DNA of 64,000 nucleotides, taken from positions 85,272,958 to 85,336,957 of the forward strand of contig CP136069.1 of assembly GCA_032622095.1 (NCBI GenBank). The letters run 5' to 3'. A model generated the notes under the pieces. It worked only from the letters and a program-made list of their open reading frames with translations. It was not told the DNA's origin and did not search any database. Source of the stretch: Siphonodentalium dalli. Lineage: Eukaryota > Mollusca > Scaphopoda > Gadilida > Siphonodentaliidae. This document shows, piece by piece, positions 12,801 through 27,800 of this stretch (position 1 is the first letter of the stretch; the number at the start of each line of letters is the position of its first letter). The position numbers and the translations under genes are program-made.

Positions 12801-15800
12801 GAGCTCAATCGGTTCGAGTCTATAAAGGACACACACATATATATATCATTTGTGGGTACCCGTTTCAAGGTGAAGATCACCTCGGGCGGAAAAACTGACC
12901 GGATGAAAATCTCCCCCGTTCCTAGGAAGCCCTAAGTACGTAAGCATCACACAACACGCTCATGTCTGGATACAGTCACGCTCACGTGTGGACCCAGACG
13001 TAATAATCACATTACACGCATACTCTCTTTATCAACGACACTGCGGATACTAACGCTCTTTAACTATCAACGCGATTAAAGGGGTACTGTACGCCATTTT
13101 CAATAAATTCCCGGTGATAACAACGATCTATTATCGATACTATATAGAAATATAAGTAATTTGAGTCGAAGATGTATTCTGTAAACGCTCAGGTTAATAG
13201 GCTATCTTAAAATTTAATAATTTAAAAGTTAATAATTTAATATAATTGATTTTATGGCTCCAGCCATAAAATGGCGTCTCTTAAAATTGGAATTTCCGTG
13301 TACAAAACGTAATCAAATTATAATTGAGGGATGCTGGATTAATAAAACAATTGCACACACGATCGTTTGAAACATTATGCTTATACGGGGAGAAAACCCA
13401 AGCCACTCATTGACTAGTGACCATACACTAACTTAAATGAGTATATGGGACTACTAAGCATATAATATAATGTTTATTTGATTCATTTGGTTGAAAACTG
13501 TACAAAAATTACTCGACAACGACAATTTGTATTTTTGCATTCCGGTAAATTTGCCATCCGTAACAATACTTCGTACTCAACAGACTTTCAAAAAATGGAA
13601 AAGTTGTTACCTTATTCTCCGACTCGGGGATTATAGAAACCAACAACAACATCTTGGGTACAGTACCCCTTTAACTCAACAGTGCCAATGACGGTCATTT
13701 TTGTGACTGGAAGTGGAGAATGGGTGCTCTGAGCTTCTCCAAAACGGCGGTAAACACTCAATCGGTCCGGCCATAGCCAACAGACAGACAAACAGAAGTC
13801 CCAAAATATATATTAGATTTATTTTTGAATAATTCATTGTTTGCATATGCTTTTAAATATTGTAAAACTAAACATTCAGTCAATCAATCTGACATTATAT
13901 TTCTTTAATCTAGTTGTGACCAGGGAGGAGATTGTGAATGTCTTTGTGAAGCTCTTGCAAACTTTCATGACGAATGCATAAGAATTGGGGTTCCAGTGAA
14001 ATGGCGAAGCCAGAGATTGTGTCGTAAGTGAATGATTTGATTTGGGCCAAAATATACATTGAAACCTCCGCATCATGTCTGATGCACATATTTATGTAGG
14101 CATACATGCACAAGAGGCAGGCTTCATTATTATCCAGATAATATCTTAACATAAATTTCCGAATGAAACATTTGGTTTGGTGGGTACCACTAATCATTGT
14201 TTCCATATCCATGCACCCATAGTTCCTCGACGGTACTACTCGCGGTTAGAGTTATGATTTAGTACGAGCAGAGCCCTCTATATATCAACCATGTTTTTCC
14301 AGTCGCGACAATTATATTAATATTCACAATACTCTTGTACACTTTGCCAAAACATTTACTGTTAAAGGCACGTGAGAAAATATTCATATTTGTTCCAATC
14401 ACCGTAAACAGAAAAACATTAACACGCACACAGTTTCGTTCATATATACCATGACCATCGCGTAAACATCATGTTATCACAGAGACCTACTATATTTTAC
14501 CTAAGCAAGAGCCTGATTGTGTTACAGAAGACAGCACAATGCTACTGGCTAATCACACACAAATGGCATAAACGCTCTTTATTAGTTCCATATCAGGAAT
14601 TCACCAACAAAGAACGCTCTTTATGTTTACCATCATAATATAAACAAACACCAGAAAAGTAACTTTTTATGCATAACAATGGTCAAACAGATGACAATAA
14701 CATACTGTTTATGCGATATTTCTTATTTGTATACGGACAAAGTCTGTCTACATTTTGATGTTCTTTCTGTTTGTGGCGGTTTTTGATGGGTGTAAATATT
14801 TTTACAGGATACCCACCGCCAAGGCCAACCGTACCTTTAAATGTGTTCGACAGTATATAACTGAGAGAAAAGATATATTAAACCAGTATAATAAAGGATA
14901 CTTTAAGCATTGCTTCATCAGATTCATGCAGTTGGATTTATGAAGCAATGGCTCTTACCATTTCCGTTGGTTGCCCTTTGGAATCGCATTAGGTTCTTAA
15001 AGCATACCGGGATACAGCTTGTGATTTTCCTTGTAGCAATACAATGTGAATACGGATACCAGTACCTGGCTTGTGGTCCTGCGTGTCCTCAGACCTGCGC
15101 CAACATCGCGTCAATCAATGACACGTACTGTAGCGATTCTCCGTGCAGAGAAGGATGTTTCTGCCCAGAAGGTTATGTTCAGCGAGGTTAGTTTTGTGCT
15201 AGTTATTGCAGTGCGGTTTTTAATCTGAAAAATTGGGTGTTCGTGTACGGTGGACAGTGTACAAATGGGTCGTGAGCTACCCTCGACGATGCGATTACAT
15301 AGAACAGACCCAGAACAGGCTAAGACGCCATGTTTTATGATCTACCTGTCCATTGATTTGACAAATCGCCGTGTCTTCACTGCCATGCCATTGTGAGTTG
15401 TTTTTTTTCGTTGTCTGATTCAACTGCGCATCCAGTTGTCGCCGCATTGTCCAGTCAATAGTCCGAACATGTATACTCTATTGTTAGTCTGGTTACTGAT
15501 TGACCAACGAATAAAAGTAAACTTGCAACATTCGGCTATCGACTCACAACCTACATAATTAGTATTCTGGATAAATATACACCTCAACTGAACCTAAGGT
15601 CAAAGAAAAAGAAACAGTTTGTCGTTTCCAATAATAACTTGGACAGTCGGTGACCGCTCTTTCTCCTACCATGTGCTCATTGTATGGAATACCCTGCCAT
15701 CATTTTCGTCTTTCCAAATTAAGTTGAAAACGCACTACTTAAAATGCAGCTACATTCGGCCATAGAAGCAGACCTATTTACATTAGTTACAACAAGAAAG

Positions 15801-18800
15801 TGTTTCGCGCCCTGTGAACATTCACCACTAACATTTTGCTGGTGAACTGTATTATTGTGCATGTTACTTGTATATATGTAAAGTGCCTTGAGCCAACTGG
15901 GATGTGGTGCTATATAAGGAACATGTTTATTATTATTAAAGATGTATTTTATCTATACACGTGCGTATGCATGCTTATAACACATTTATACATACCACCC
16001 CGTGTACGTGGTACGGCCAAAGCCGAGGATGCGGCAAAAGCCGAGGAAATGGGAAAGTCATTTTCACGTATATGATATGGGGATATGTTTGTTTCGCATT
16101 GTAAAACAGACATCGAGCATCGTATGCGTATGACCACACGAAGCAGAAGTATTTATCAACCAGTTGTCAATCAGTTTTCCCAGATCAGACCATTAATTTG
16201 TTTTTGGCGAATTATTTCAATGGTGTTTTTGCTTTTGCTCACTCAAATTTTCGAGAACATCCATTCACTAGTATAGTTCCTGGACTTCCACACTTCCAAA
16301 TCAAATGCCGGTATATAGTTGAATCTATCAATGAAGCATAGGATTTGACAGAATTTTAAATATCCGTGTTGTTCTCAATATCCGCGCGATATAAAGGGAC
16401 CACTGTCGGTCCAGAAAGATCCGAAAGGCACAGATGAAGATCCGACCAAACGCCGAGTTTCTGTGCAGTAAATATGCGTATTACTTAAGGAGTTCTGATG
16501 AGTTTTCGAGTGTGTATGTTTATCTGAGACTGATCAATTGGACTGCGAATGACATCGGAAATATGAATCCATAATATATTCGAAATATTTTGTGCATATA
16601 TATTATGAATATGTTTCAATTGGAATTAATTGAACATCCATCTCAGCATTCAGATTTGCGATCTCAAGAACGTGAATGAATGATAACGTGATGCGTTCAT
16701 CACTCGCACGTGAATGCTCCCGTTCGCATGCATGCAGCTAATCGGATATTCGTTTAGATTAACATGCTTGGAGTTTGTATATAGACCACACATGCAGCAC
16801 GACACGGCGTATCAACGATTTGTTATAATCATGCTTATTGTACATACTTTATGACTCGTTCCCACTCGAGTAGACCGTTACGCGACAATGAAACCGAATC
16901 ATCTTATCGAATATACATTTATCGTATATTGCTCCAAATTATGCAATTCTGGCATTTTTAAGAGTCATCAGATAAAATTGTAACGAGTCTATCTATGTTA
17001 ACACACTAAACATCCGAACATATATGTACACACATGTGCAACAAAGTTATTTATATTTATAATAAACACTTCACTGTGGAACATGTGTATACTGCCATGA
17101 TTGTTATGTGCATATGTAAATTACACTATAGTTTATAACTTGTCTAATTCAGTCCTATAGGACAACATATTTAGTGGGCATAATATTTACACAGGACTTC
17201 AATATGTTATCGTATAGGTTGTATGTACTGTAATTGATATGTATGTTTAACCGAAATGAATCTTATCTTATCAGGGTCTCCGTCCTGAGTTTGGTTTATG
17301 GTTTTAACCAAAATTGTTATGGATGTTCAGCGTCACGATAACTTCCAATTGGTATTGTTTGCAGATTTAGTTTTCGGCTTGTTAAGTTCTAGAATTATTC
17401 TTTTTCACCTATTTTGAAAAAAACGTAATATCGCTAAGATTTGCACACAACAATCTAAATGAAATTGTGCATAAATCTCCACCATTTTGGGAACTATTAC
17501 ATGGGTTCATCGTATATACATGTTTTGTTGTTTTGGTAGATTCAATATGTTAACGTTATCATTCTTAGTTTAACGAGGTGAGAATTGATTCTTGTTTCGA
17601 TTAATGGTCTGCAGATATAACCGAAACAAATTCTACAACGCCCAGCGTGTTATATGGTAACTTATAACTGTATAGGCTTAATAGGAATATTTATTTCTCA
17701 TAATGTCACGCGTTATTTCATAAGAGAGTCGCCTAAGTAGACAGTACAATTAAAACGACCGCAAAAGTTCGATATTATTTCCGACAACCAAGTCATACAG
17801 TCGCTGTGACACGTTGTCACTCAAAACAATCTAATTATCGTTTAATAAAATAACGTCATAAATTCGTCGAGGTTGATTGGCCAGTGGATCTGAATGCACG
17901 CACTGTTCAATTAAACAACCTTTGCAACACGTGGCCTTGTTTATTTCGACTGTATCACGAGTTGTTTGTTTCAATTTCAATTCTATGCAGATGTTGAAAT
18001 ATATTGGTACTTATGGTACTTGGTATTGTCAGGGCAGTACTACCCGAAGCAATGATGATGCAATAAGGGGTCTTTTTTAAAACAATGTTTCCGTCTGACA
18101 TGTGTATTCAAATCACGCGTTCTCCTAAATGTGTGTCCTCATTCCGAACAGAGGTTGTGATATACATGCTTGGGGCGATTGTGGCTCGTTAATTATTCTT
18201 CTGTTGAAATAAACTGAGTGCACGCCGAACATTTCGGGGATTCGTCACCAACATGTATTTTAAGATGCCGCTTTAGGTTGTAATTTGTAGAAAAATATTT
18301 TCTGCACAAGTCTCATCTGGCTTTCCCTAACGCTTCCTCTATAGGCACAATTTCCAATGGCGCGTCTGATTCAGACATGGTGTTTCATAATACAAAATTC
18401 GAGATGCCACAAAATATCCGCGCAACACATAAGGGACCGGATGAATTGACCGATCAAGGGATTAATTATACTTTAATTAAGCCTTCAGTGCCCGGTGATT
18501 TTATGCGGACTGGCTGTTTTTGCTTTGTTCACAGACAGATAATTGTTGTGATTATAGCTCAACTCGTGCAAACATTCACGATACCCGATGATGAGTATAA
18601 CGTGTCATGCATCAAAAATTTATTTGTCTTCAGGGAGAGTATTTGTTTTGTTGTGGGGGGTCTTAACCTCTGCCAAACCATTCAACAGAGAAAACTGTAT
18701 ACCATAGCATATGGTGGCAGTCAGGCGAGAAATTTCCAATGATAATTCTTATACAAAACATCACAAGAAAAAAAGATAAATATTTATACGTGCTCTATCC

Positions 18801-21800
18801 GCGAACACACTAGGCTACAATTGCATAATTTGGAGCAATACGATATATGTATATTCTTTCGGTTTCATTGTCGCGTAACGGTCTACTCGAGTGAGAACGA
18901 GTCATAAAGTCTGTACAATAAACATGATTAGAACAAATCGTTGATACGCCGTGTCGTCTGGCATGTGTGGTGTATATACAAACTCCAAACATGTTAATAC
19001 TAAACGAATATCCGATTAGCTGCATGCATGAGAACGGCAGCATTCACGTGCGTGTGATCAAGGCATCGCGTTATCATTCATTCACGTTCTTGAGATCGCA
19101 AATCTGAATGCTGAGATGGATGTTCAATTAATTTCAATTGAAACATATTCATAATATATATGCACACAATATTTCGAATCTTATGGATTCATATTTTCGA
19201 TGTCATTCGCAGTCCAATTGATCAGTCTCAGATACACATAAACACTCGAAAACTCATCAGAACTCCTTAAGTAATACGCATATTTACTGCACAGAAACTC
19301 GGCGTTTGGTCGGATCTTCATCTGTGCCTTTCGGATCTTTCTGGACCGACAGTGGTCCCTTCATATCGCGCGGATATTGAGAACGACACGGATTTTTAAA
19401 ATTCTGTCAAATCCTATGCTTCATTGACAGATTCAACTATATACCGGCATTTGTTTTGGAAGCGTGGAAGTCCAGGAACTATACTAGTGAATGGATGTTC
19501 TCGAAAAATTGAGTGAGCAAAAGCAAAAACACCATTGAAAAAATTCTCCAAAAAAATAATAATGGTCTGATCTGGGAAAACTGATTGACAACTGGTGGAT
19601 AAATACTTCTGATTCGTGTGGTCATACACATACGATGCTCGATGTCTGTTTTACAATGCGAAACAAACATATCCCCATATCATATACGTGAAAATGACTT
19701 TCCCATTTCCTCGGCTTTGGCCGTATCCTCGGCTTTGGCCGTACCACGTACACGGGGGTGCATACTTGTATGATAAAATTGCAACCTTATAACATGCATG
19801 TCCTACTGTGATTGACCTAATGAACATACACATTGATGTTTTCTTTCTTATGTTACTATTCATTTGTAAGCCTTGCTTCAGATCTATAAACAATTATGTT
19901 CTCTCTTTCGCACCTAGATGGACAATGCGTTCAAGCTAATGATTGCACGTGCCTATATGAGGGGTATGAGTATCCCGCAGGGACAATTATGCGGGTCGAT
20001 TGTATGAACTGGTGAGTAATCTGATTAATATGAAGTGAAATACTTCGCAGGTGTGTTCAAACATGCATAGCAAGAACGTTACTCAATGCATGTTAAATAA
20101 TTATTATATAAACTGGAGGCACACACCGGCATATTTTATGAAATATATGTAGTATGCATCTTTTGTTCAGTCATTTATTTATCAGATTAACAAAGAGCAA
20201 TGGCTAATGTAATGTTTTACAGCAGATATTTACGTCAATAATAGTTTAATTTTACCTACTTCAAACGGGTGTATTGTAGCGACAAATAAAACATCAGTTG
20301 GAACTTGTAGGATAATCAATGTCTCCTTAAGATCTTGGTGACGCCAATTTGGTGTCATCGATCGTTAAATGGATCTCAGGATATAGGCCACTACAATCCC
20401 ATGGTTACGACACTGACTACCTGTTGCGTAATTTATCGCGATATGAATAAATAACTTATGGATTTAAAAAAAATTATAATACAGTGGGCTACTTGTCGCT
20501 CAGCAAGTTAGCCTCTTAATCCTGGTTTAAGTGAATAGTATCAATAAATAACATTGAGTGCTTGTTCTGTTTGTGTTACGAGAAATGCACGAAGAGAATA
20601 GTTTACCGACCAGCATGGAATATATTTTCAAAATTACACATTGTCAAGTATTAACTTATAGTATCATCGTGTCACAATTGTTCTCTGCTTTTCTCCGACT
20701 ACTAGGCAGACTGCCAAGTTAAATGGCTGTGTGATTTAAAGTTCCTTATGATTAGTTATAAAATATATAAAAGGTGAACGAATATTGTTAGCCTCGATTA
20801 ATCAATTCCATTACAACCTACATGTAGACAGATTAAAAAAATTTAAAAAGCAATATGGGTAAATGTCGAATAAAAAATACAATATAGTATTCATGTAGCT
20901 GACATCATGTATCACAGATAAACGAAACATAGCTGTGGTTCGAATGTAAGACATGTGTTTTGTTCGTTGTTGGTACTGTTCAATGCTTTGTTACACAGCT
21001 AGGGACTCTTTTGGTTGTCAATTGCCTCCTACATAGTCATACCTAGCTGCCATTGTTTACACCTGGAAGGCTGCTGTATGTTTGAGTGAAGCATAAAATA
21101 GGTTATGTGTTAGCAATACTAATCCATTCCATGTCAGACTATACCACCGTATACACAGGTTTTGGCTATATGATATAAAGCGCATTGCAATTAAGTTTTT
21201 AACACATCAAATAAATAGATCTTTTGCAAAAATATGAGGCAGGAAAAGGTTGAACATCATTTATACAGTAACTAAGCACACAAATGACTTATTGAAGTCA
21301 TTGAGGTTCCAGAATCAGTCCACGTGTTGCTGTTTGTGCACCACTTGACCACTGCATTATTAGCAATTCATGTAGTTGTCTTTTGCACCAATTAACCAAT
21401 TTGATTAATTGGTATCTGGATACGACCAAGTGGAACCAGGTGGGACTTTCATTATCGTTAACATCATCGACTGTGGGTGCTGTTTCTTGTGTTTTCCAGT
21501 ATTACTATTATTGACTATCTCTGTGCACCAAATTTATGCAGGGGTGTAATAAATAGACTAATCAATTGGTTCCGATTACATACTAATATGATAATAATGT
21601 ACTGAGTTGACAGTTCAAAGCCAAGCAAAACGACCGCTCAACTATTTATTCATGTAGATGTTTTATTTATTTACAGTGATTGCATATTTCAAACTGTCCT
21701 TATTTGTCTTACCAAATCGTCCAGTCATGCAAGACACGTCCTTTGTGTAAAATATAATGAAATGTAACTATTGGCTAATATACACATACACATGGAACAA

Positions 21801-24800
21801 CCATTGATATAAATTTGAGTACCTGAGTGCGGCATCTTTCTGTGCCTGGTGATGTACATCACACATAAAGATGCGGTAGATCATCCATCAAGTTGATAGA
21901 AATAAATACATGTAGTCTGTTATTCACATGCCAGGCAGTGGAATGCAATATTTCTTAGTTTCCAGCTTTTATATTGACTACCTTAATGTGATATCATGTA
22001 TCTAGTTTAAATAATAAAAAAACTTTTTTTTTGGCAAAAAGCTTTTTATGATTAGCAGCAGGTAGTACCAAATTAGTTTGAATTTATTCTGTTTAATTTA
22101 TAGTTTATTTCATTATCTTCAGTTTTTATGATTGATTAAAATCATCTTTTTAGAACTTGTCAAGCTATTTGTAGGTCACTCGGAGTCCCTGGGTAAGCCT
22201 TGATTGAAACTTGTTTTGGTTCACAATCTGGAACAGTGACGAATTATAGGAATCAAGCAGATGGGTTCAGTAAGAGTTCTGAAGTGATAACCCAGCACAT
22301 AGAACATTATATATAGTATATACTAAAGCATACAATGTGTATTACTATTTATGGGTCAAAATGTATATATTTTGAAAAATAAGGCATGAGGAAAAACAAT
22401 TTCAGCTTGTGGAAAAAAACACATTTTGAGCTAGTGATGACCCACACACCTCTATGTGTCCAGCACTCTTTCCACCACCCCCTGGCTTCGTACCATATTT
22501 ACGTACCAAAGATCGGGACTCATCAGCATCGTTTCACCATCATCAGTCGATATCACTTGTCATCCACGATATTTTGGTCAAGACACATTCATTTTGTTCT
22601 TGTAGCACGTGTTACAATGGGACATTTCAATGCGTTGGGGAAAGCTGTGCTACGACTTGTAATGATGACGAATACCAGTGTTTTAATGCTTCCGCATTGC
22701 AGTGCGTGGACACTAAATATGTTTGCGATAAAATTGCTGACTGTGACCAGGGAGAAGACGAGAAAAACTGCAGTAAGTAGAATAACAGTTTAGTTTAATG
22801 GGTCATATTTGTTCAACTTTAGGCTCAGATCGGCTTCTTCTGAAATGGGAGTAGGCCGGTGATACATTATACTGAGAATTAAACTAGTCAAACTAATAGA
22901 CAGTATTTATTGAAAACTTTAAACTTTCGATACAAAAGTGAGCATTATTATTATTATTTGTTCTATATAGTGTGGAAATGCGCAATAAACCCTCTTTGTC
23001 GCCTCTGAAGAATTACCATTTATCTTCCTATACTGGCACCAGATATACGAAATATACTAGGCCTGAAAAATATTGTACCATTTGAAGAGATTCTTGCAGA
23101 TGTTTTATTTATTATTGTCAGCTGTTGAATGTGCTGCTGGTTACACATCCTGCGACAGTGGTTATGCTTGTTACAACAGTTCCCAAATCTGCGATGGCAT
23201 CATCGACTGTAACAGCGAGATCGACGAACTGAACTGTATGTTTATAATACACATACTTGGAGGATTTACTAAAATAGCCCAATTTCGAACACATGAGTAA
23301 TCTCCACTTTAACAAATTAACCATATATGTTATTTCAAACCTACACTTATAATAACAACACAATTATGTTTATATTAAATACACTCACCACCGACAAGGT
23401 GACAAATACAGTAGGTTTATAGATATCAAACATAGTCATTCGTTGTAAAATTGGTTATACCATTGCCAACGATCCTTCAAATCGTCGACTAGAATATAAT
23501 ACTAGTATGTTAAAAAAAGTGGCTAGAAAGTAGTACAGTTGACGCACATGCCGCTCCCGCACACTGTATACACCTGAATTATAACTACAATCAAGAAGGT
23601 TCCAATATAGTCTGGATAGATCGAATACACCTGTAAATAATCATCTGTTACGAAACCTTTGCGTTGACTATGTAGGCAATCAATTATTTTATTTTCCCAT
23701 TCGCGAATTTTGGTGATATTTATAATCATTTACAAAATAAGTGATTGACACCAGTTTTGAATAAAGACACCGATTAACATGCACAATAAATTAATAAAGC
23801 TAATGAAGTTAATGAAGCTATTTAATAAGATTCTCCCTGTTTCGATATTAATCGTCCTGTGCGATATACAGTTGAAATTAGGTCGATTTTGTTGTAATTA
23901 ATCCAAACCGGCGTCGTTTTTGGATATATATTGAGATTGGTGCTTGCTACTGGACGAGTGGAATGCGGAACTATTAGAAAATACTTATTTACTGAAATAC
24001 TACTCCAAAATATCACTCACACTACATTTTTTCTTGGAATTGCAACATATTCATGTCTGACGGTAATGAACTTAAGTTCCTGTTAATATCATCCAGGTGG
24101 ACCGCTGCCATGTACCGCAACGCAGTTTCAGTGTGATAACGACCATTGTATACCTATCTCATTTCGATGTGATGGGGACCATGACTGCGGCTACAGTGAT
24201 CACTCAGACGAAGAAGGGTGTGTAGTGTCAGGTAAGTTTGAGGCCAACCACAAGATGAATTTAATTGCCATCATTTGAGAGTGTTTTGAATATCACTGAT
24301 CGTAACTGTAAATAGCGCGAATCCAAAGCACCAGTCAGGGGACGATAGCGCCAAAATCCGTTAACGTTGGCTTAGAGTATATCACTAACGAATAATGTGA
24401 TTAAATAAGGAATAGCGTGATTAAATAAGAATACTTTTAGTCATATCTTAAATTTTCGATCGAAAAAAAAAGACTAATATGAAAAATCTATTTTATTCAT
24501 TCCTTATATAAACTAAAATATCATTATCCTCATCACAGACGTCGGAATCATATGCCAATTGATGCTTACAATTTCCAATTCCCAATATCGAGACACATTA
24601 CCAAATCACTTCAACTCTCATCAAAAGTTTTCTACAACCCTCTTTGTCATCAGTTGCCGTGTTTTGGGATTGGTACGTACATCAGTCACACGAATACGTT
24701 TTGCCTACAAACTGTTTCACATTTCCTGCATTTCATAAAAGTATAGCAATCGCGGTGGATATATTTTTACGGTGGCATCCATGCATAGCCTGGTGATTTG

Positions 24801-27800
24801 TAAAACAGAGAGATAGGGAGAGTACATTTTCTCAATAAAATTAAATAGAAATCGCATGATGTGCAACTCTGTCGCAGTGTATCGGCCCAGATATCTTGAT
24901 ATTCCAGCAGTGTAATTGTGCACTGAAAATGATTTACGCTGATAGTATTAGCAGCTATACTGGATGTGTTGATTGTTTGTATATTGTGCGTTGCGTAACA
25001 CAGTTACTGGTCACCATGTATCTTAAAATAGGTTTCCATGCACTGTAGTGATATTAGATTAATAGCAGATTATATCATTACTGAGTATGTTTTACAATGT
25101 ATGTAGCTCATAAAATGGTAATTCTCACTCACTTGCATGTATGTCTCTGTTATTATTTTCCCAATGTAGGTTGCAATAAAATATGTTACTCCATTGACTC
25201 TGGTATTTAACATAAGATGTTTGAGTCGAAAACTTGTCGCTAAAATACCATTGATCAATATATATCAGTTCACATATCTATTGTGATGAATAACAGTTAT
25301 CGTGAAGACAGCAATACCTCCAAAACGTTCTGGAGATCCCCACCAGTATTCATTTAATATGAAGCTTGGTGGTTCGTGACTAATTTAATTAGCATTAAAT
25401 ACACATTTGGTGGTTAGACCAGTTTCAGATCACAGAAATAATATCACAGTTGTTCTATATAAGGGGTGTGATTATAAAACTCTGTGATTATTGTGATCAT
25501 ACTTGTCAGAACCCTGAATATATATTTAGCTCAACAGAATAGTGAAACAATGTGGAATTTTATGTTTATACCAGAGCACGAGGTTCTTCTATAGCATTTA
25601 AATTTTCAAGTATATGATCAGTTCCTTCATTGGAGGACTGATATGTGAAAATAATGAAGGCGTTCACACAGTCCAGCTTGTATTTAGTAACATAGCCTCA
25701 GTACATTGAAGGTCACATATCTCTATCTCTATTTCTATTTATAGTTCATTCACTCATTAGTTCATTGATCCTAAAGCAAACAACAAACATTCTAAACTTA
25801 GGGCCAATATAAATAATGGTATATAGAACACTTTCCAATAAATATAGTTGGCGCTCCATCGTGAAGACTATCCAAATTAAATGTTTATACACTTTAAAGT
25901 ATTTAACATGACTGCAAATAACCAAATAATTATAAATATAAGAAACGAACAAGGATAAGCCTCAATAATGCTCATTATGAAAGATATACAAAGGCGATCC
26001 ACACAGCTTATAAATTGGATAATAAATTTGAACATATGAAAGTGGGAAAATAGCAAGAGTATTCTATTTAAAGACATATTATGAACTTGTTCGGGTGCGT
26101 GAAACTGACAAGTTATTATTCAGGTGCTATGCCAACTGGAGGTGTGTAGCATTCAACTAAAATCGCCTAAAATCTCAAGCAAATCGACCATACCACTCCA
26201 TAGAAAACATCGTCTGAACTTTGCTCAATTGTAAATATTTACTACTCGATTCGGGACGCATCTATCGGCGATAAACTAAGGAATACTATTCGCCATCGAC
26301 AGTCACAGCATTTAATTAATATAATTTAGATATAATATTTGTAAAAAAAATAACTACTTTGAACAAGATTATTCCTCATTTCTATTTGATCACCGTACCG
26401 GAGTTTAACAAAACAACTCACATCTCACCTTATCGATAGGATTTGAGTCTGGATTAACGCTCCTCGCGTCATTACCATAAAATATGACTCTTTTTGTTAA
26501 TTTCCCCCGCTTTCTTAATTTGTTCCCAGAATTACATGAATGTGCACGTAATTAATAGTTATTGGTTAAGATGAATGGGGTGAATTAGGATTGAGTGGGT
26601 TGGAAGACAGAATGAAAGTAGACAACATAGCAAACAATTTTGGGAAGATTTTGAAGTTAATGAAGTGGGCGTGCTTCGTGAATTAAATGTGTACCGAATT
26701 AAAACGTTAGCTTTCATGCATAATTTCCTAATTTATTATATATACTAAAAATCAAGAGTTTATTACTATGGCACAATAGTTATGCAATTCTCTTCCATAA
26801 GAAAAAACAAATGCATATAAGCTTGTCTGCTACATGTACACCTAAATAAGATATAGTGAAGTGTCCATATCTTAAAACAATACATCTTATGGTTATGCTG
26901 TATACAGGTATTAGCGAAAATTCTTCTAAAGAGGGGATGGGTGTCTTAACTAATGAGTAAATCAATTTGAATAAAATATTAGAAAGCTGGGTACCCTAAA
27001 CATGTGAGAAACTTATCCCTTTCAATATTGAATGTATTCTACCATACATTTATGAAGGTATTCATTGGAATGGTCTATCATTCATTTGAAGGGGTGGTCA
27101 TGTAGTAAAAGCAGACGAGAGACAGAAAACGATAATGCAAGAACAGAATAATTTATATTTATTGGTGGAAAATGTTCAGATAATAAGTTGGAATTGTTAT
27201 ATCAACATTTCCTTCGGGAACTACTCGTCAGTGAGCATATAGTATAAAGGTTAAACAAGTGTGTGTCTGGATAGTTTTATGAACACCACCCCCTGGTTGA
27301 ACAACAAAAACTTGCCCGTATTCTTTTCATTTCAGTATGTGCGCAGTTGCGGTCATTTAAGTGTGACAATGGAGAATGCGTGCCACAGAATCGTACTTGT
27401 GATGGTCATGATGATTGCGGTGATGGCTCGGATGAGATAGACTGCGGTAATATATTTCTTTTTGTCGATATAACCTACGAGAGCTAGAATATTGAGGCTC
27501 CGGAAGGGCCGTGACATTTTAGTTCTCCAGCCATGAGGCTATTAACTGGCCCACTACACAGTTTTAAATCATGTGCAAAGGAATTTATCATATACTAAAT
27601 ATTAAAGACATTTTCTATTTTCAAGACATCCAGTTACAACGTGAACAATTTATCAGATGTTACCAGATGGCACTTCGCAATCATGTAGATATAGACAATC
27701 GTTAACTCTCCTCAGCGACGAACGAAGTTTCTTCTCGAATGAGATGCGGAGGATTATCTTTCTCGATGCGTAAGCAGTGAAATAATTGTCGCATCTCACG

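Larger units (their letters stand above)
9042..13913. other. Intron 5
   Basis: It holds the 22-bp tandem array at 9345-9586, an AT repeat near 10088-10135, a repeat-rich block at 12470-12930, a TTAA-flanked element at 13076-13674 and a possible retroposon tail around 13690-13825. From 9600 to 12470 I see only AT-rich sequence and short chance open frames. Confidence 0.6.
15187..19917. other. Intron 7
   Basis: It holds a LINE-like 3' tail at 15850-15940 and the 3.8-kb inverted-repeat structure at 15966-19802. The 15187-15850 part shows nothing recognisable. Confidence 0.65.

Noticed and set aside
16085-19893. Open frames of 60-120 codons in both arms and the interior of the large inverted repeat
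   Set aside because: Arm frames are mirrored between the arms (for example [12 protein letters not shown] in both) and show no domain; the interior frames have no transposase motifs.
22386-22793. A 135-codon plus-strand frame overlapping LDLa 1
   Set aside because: It is a shifted frame across the intron and exon 9; the LDLa cysteines appear only in the other frame, which has the correct splice sites.
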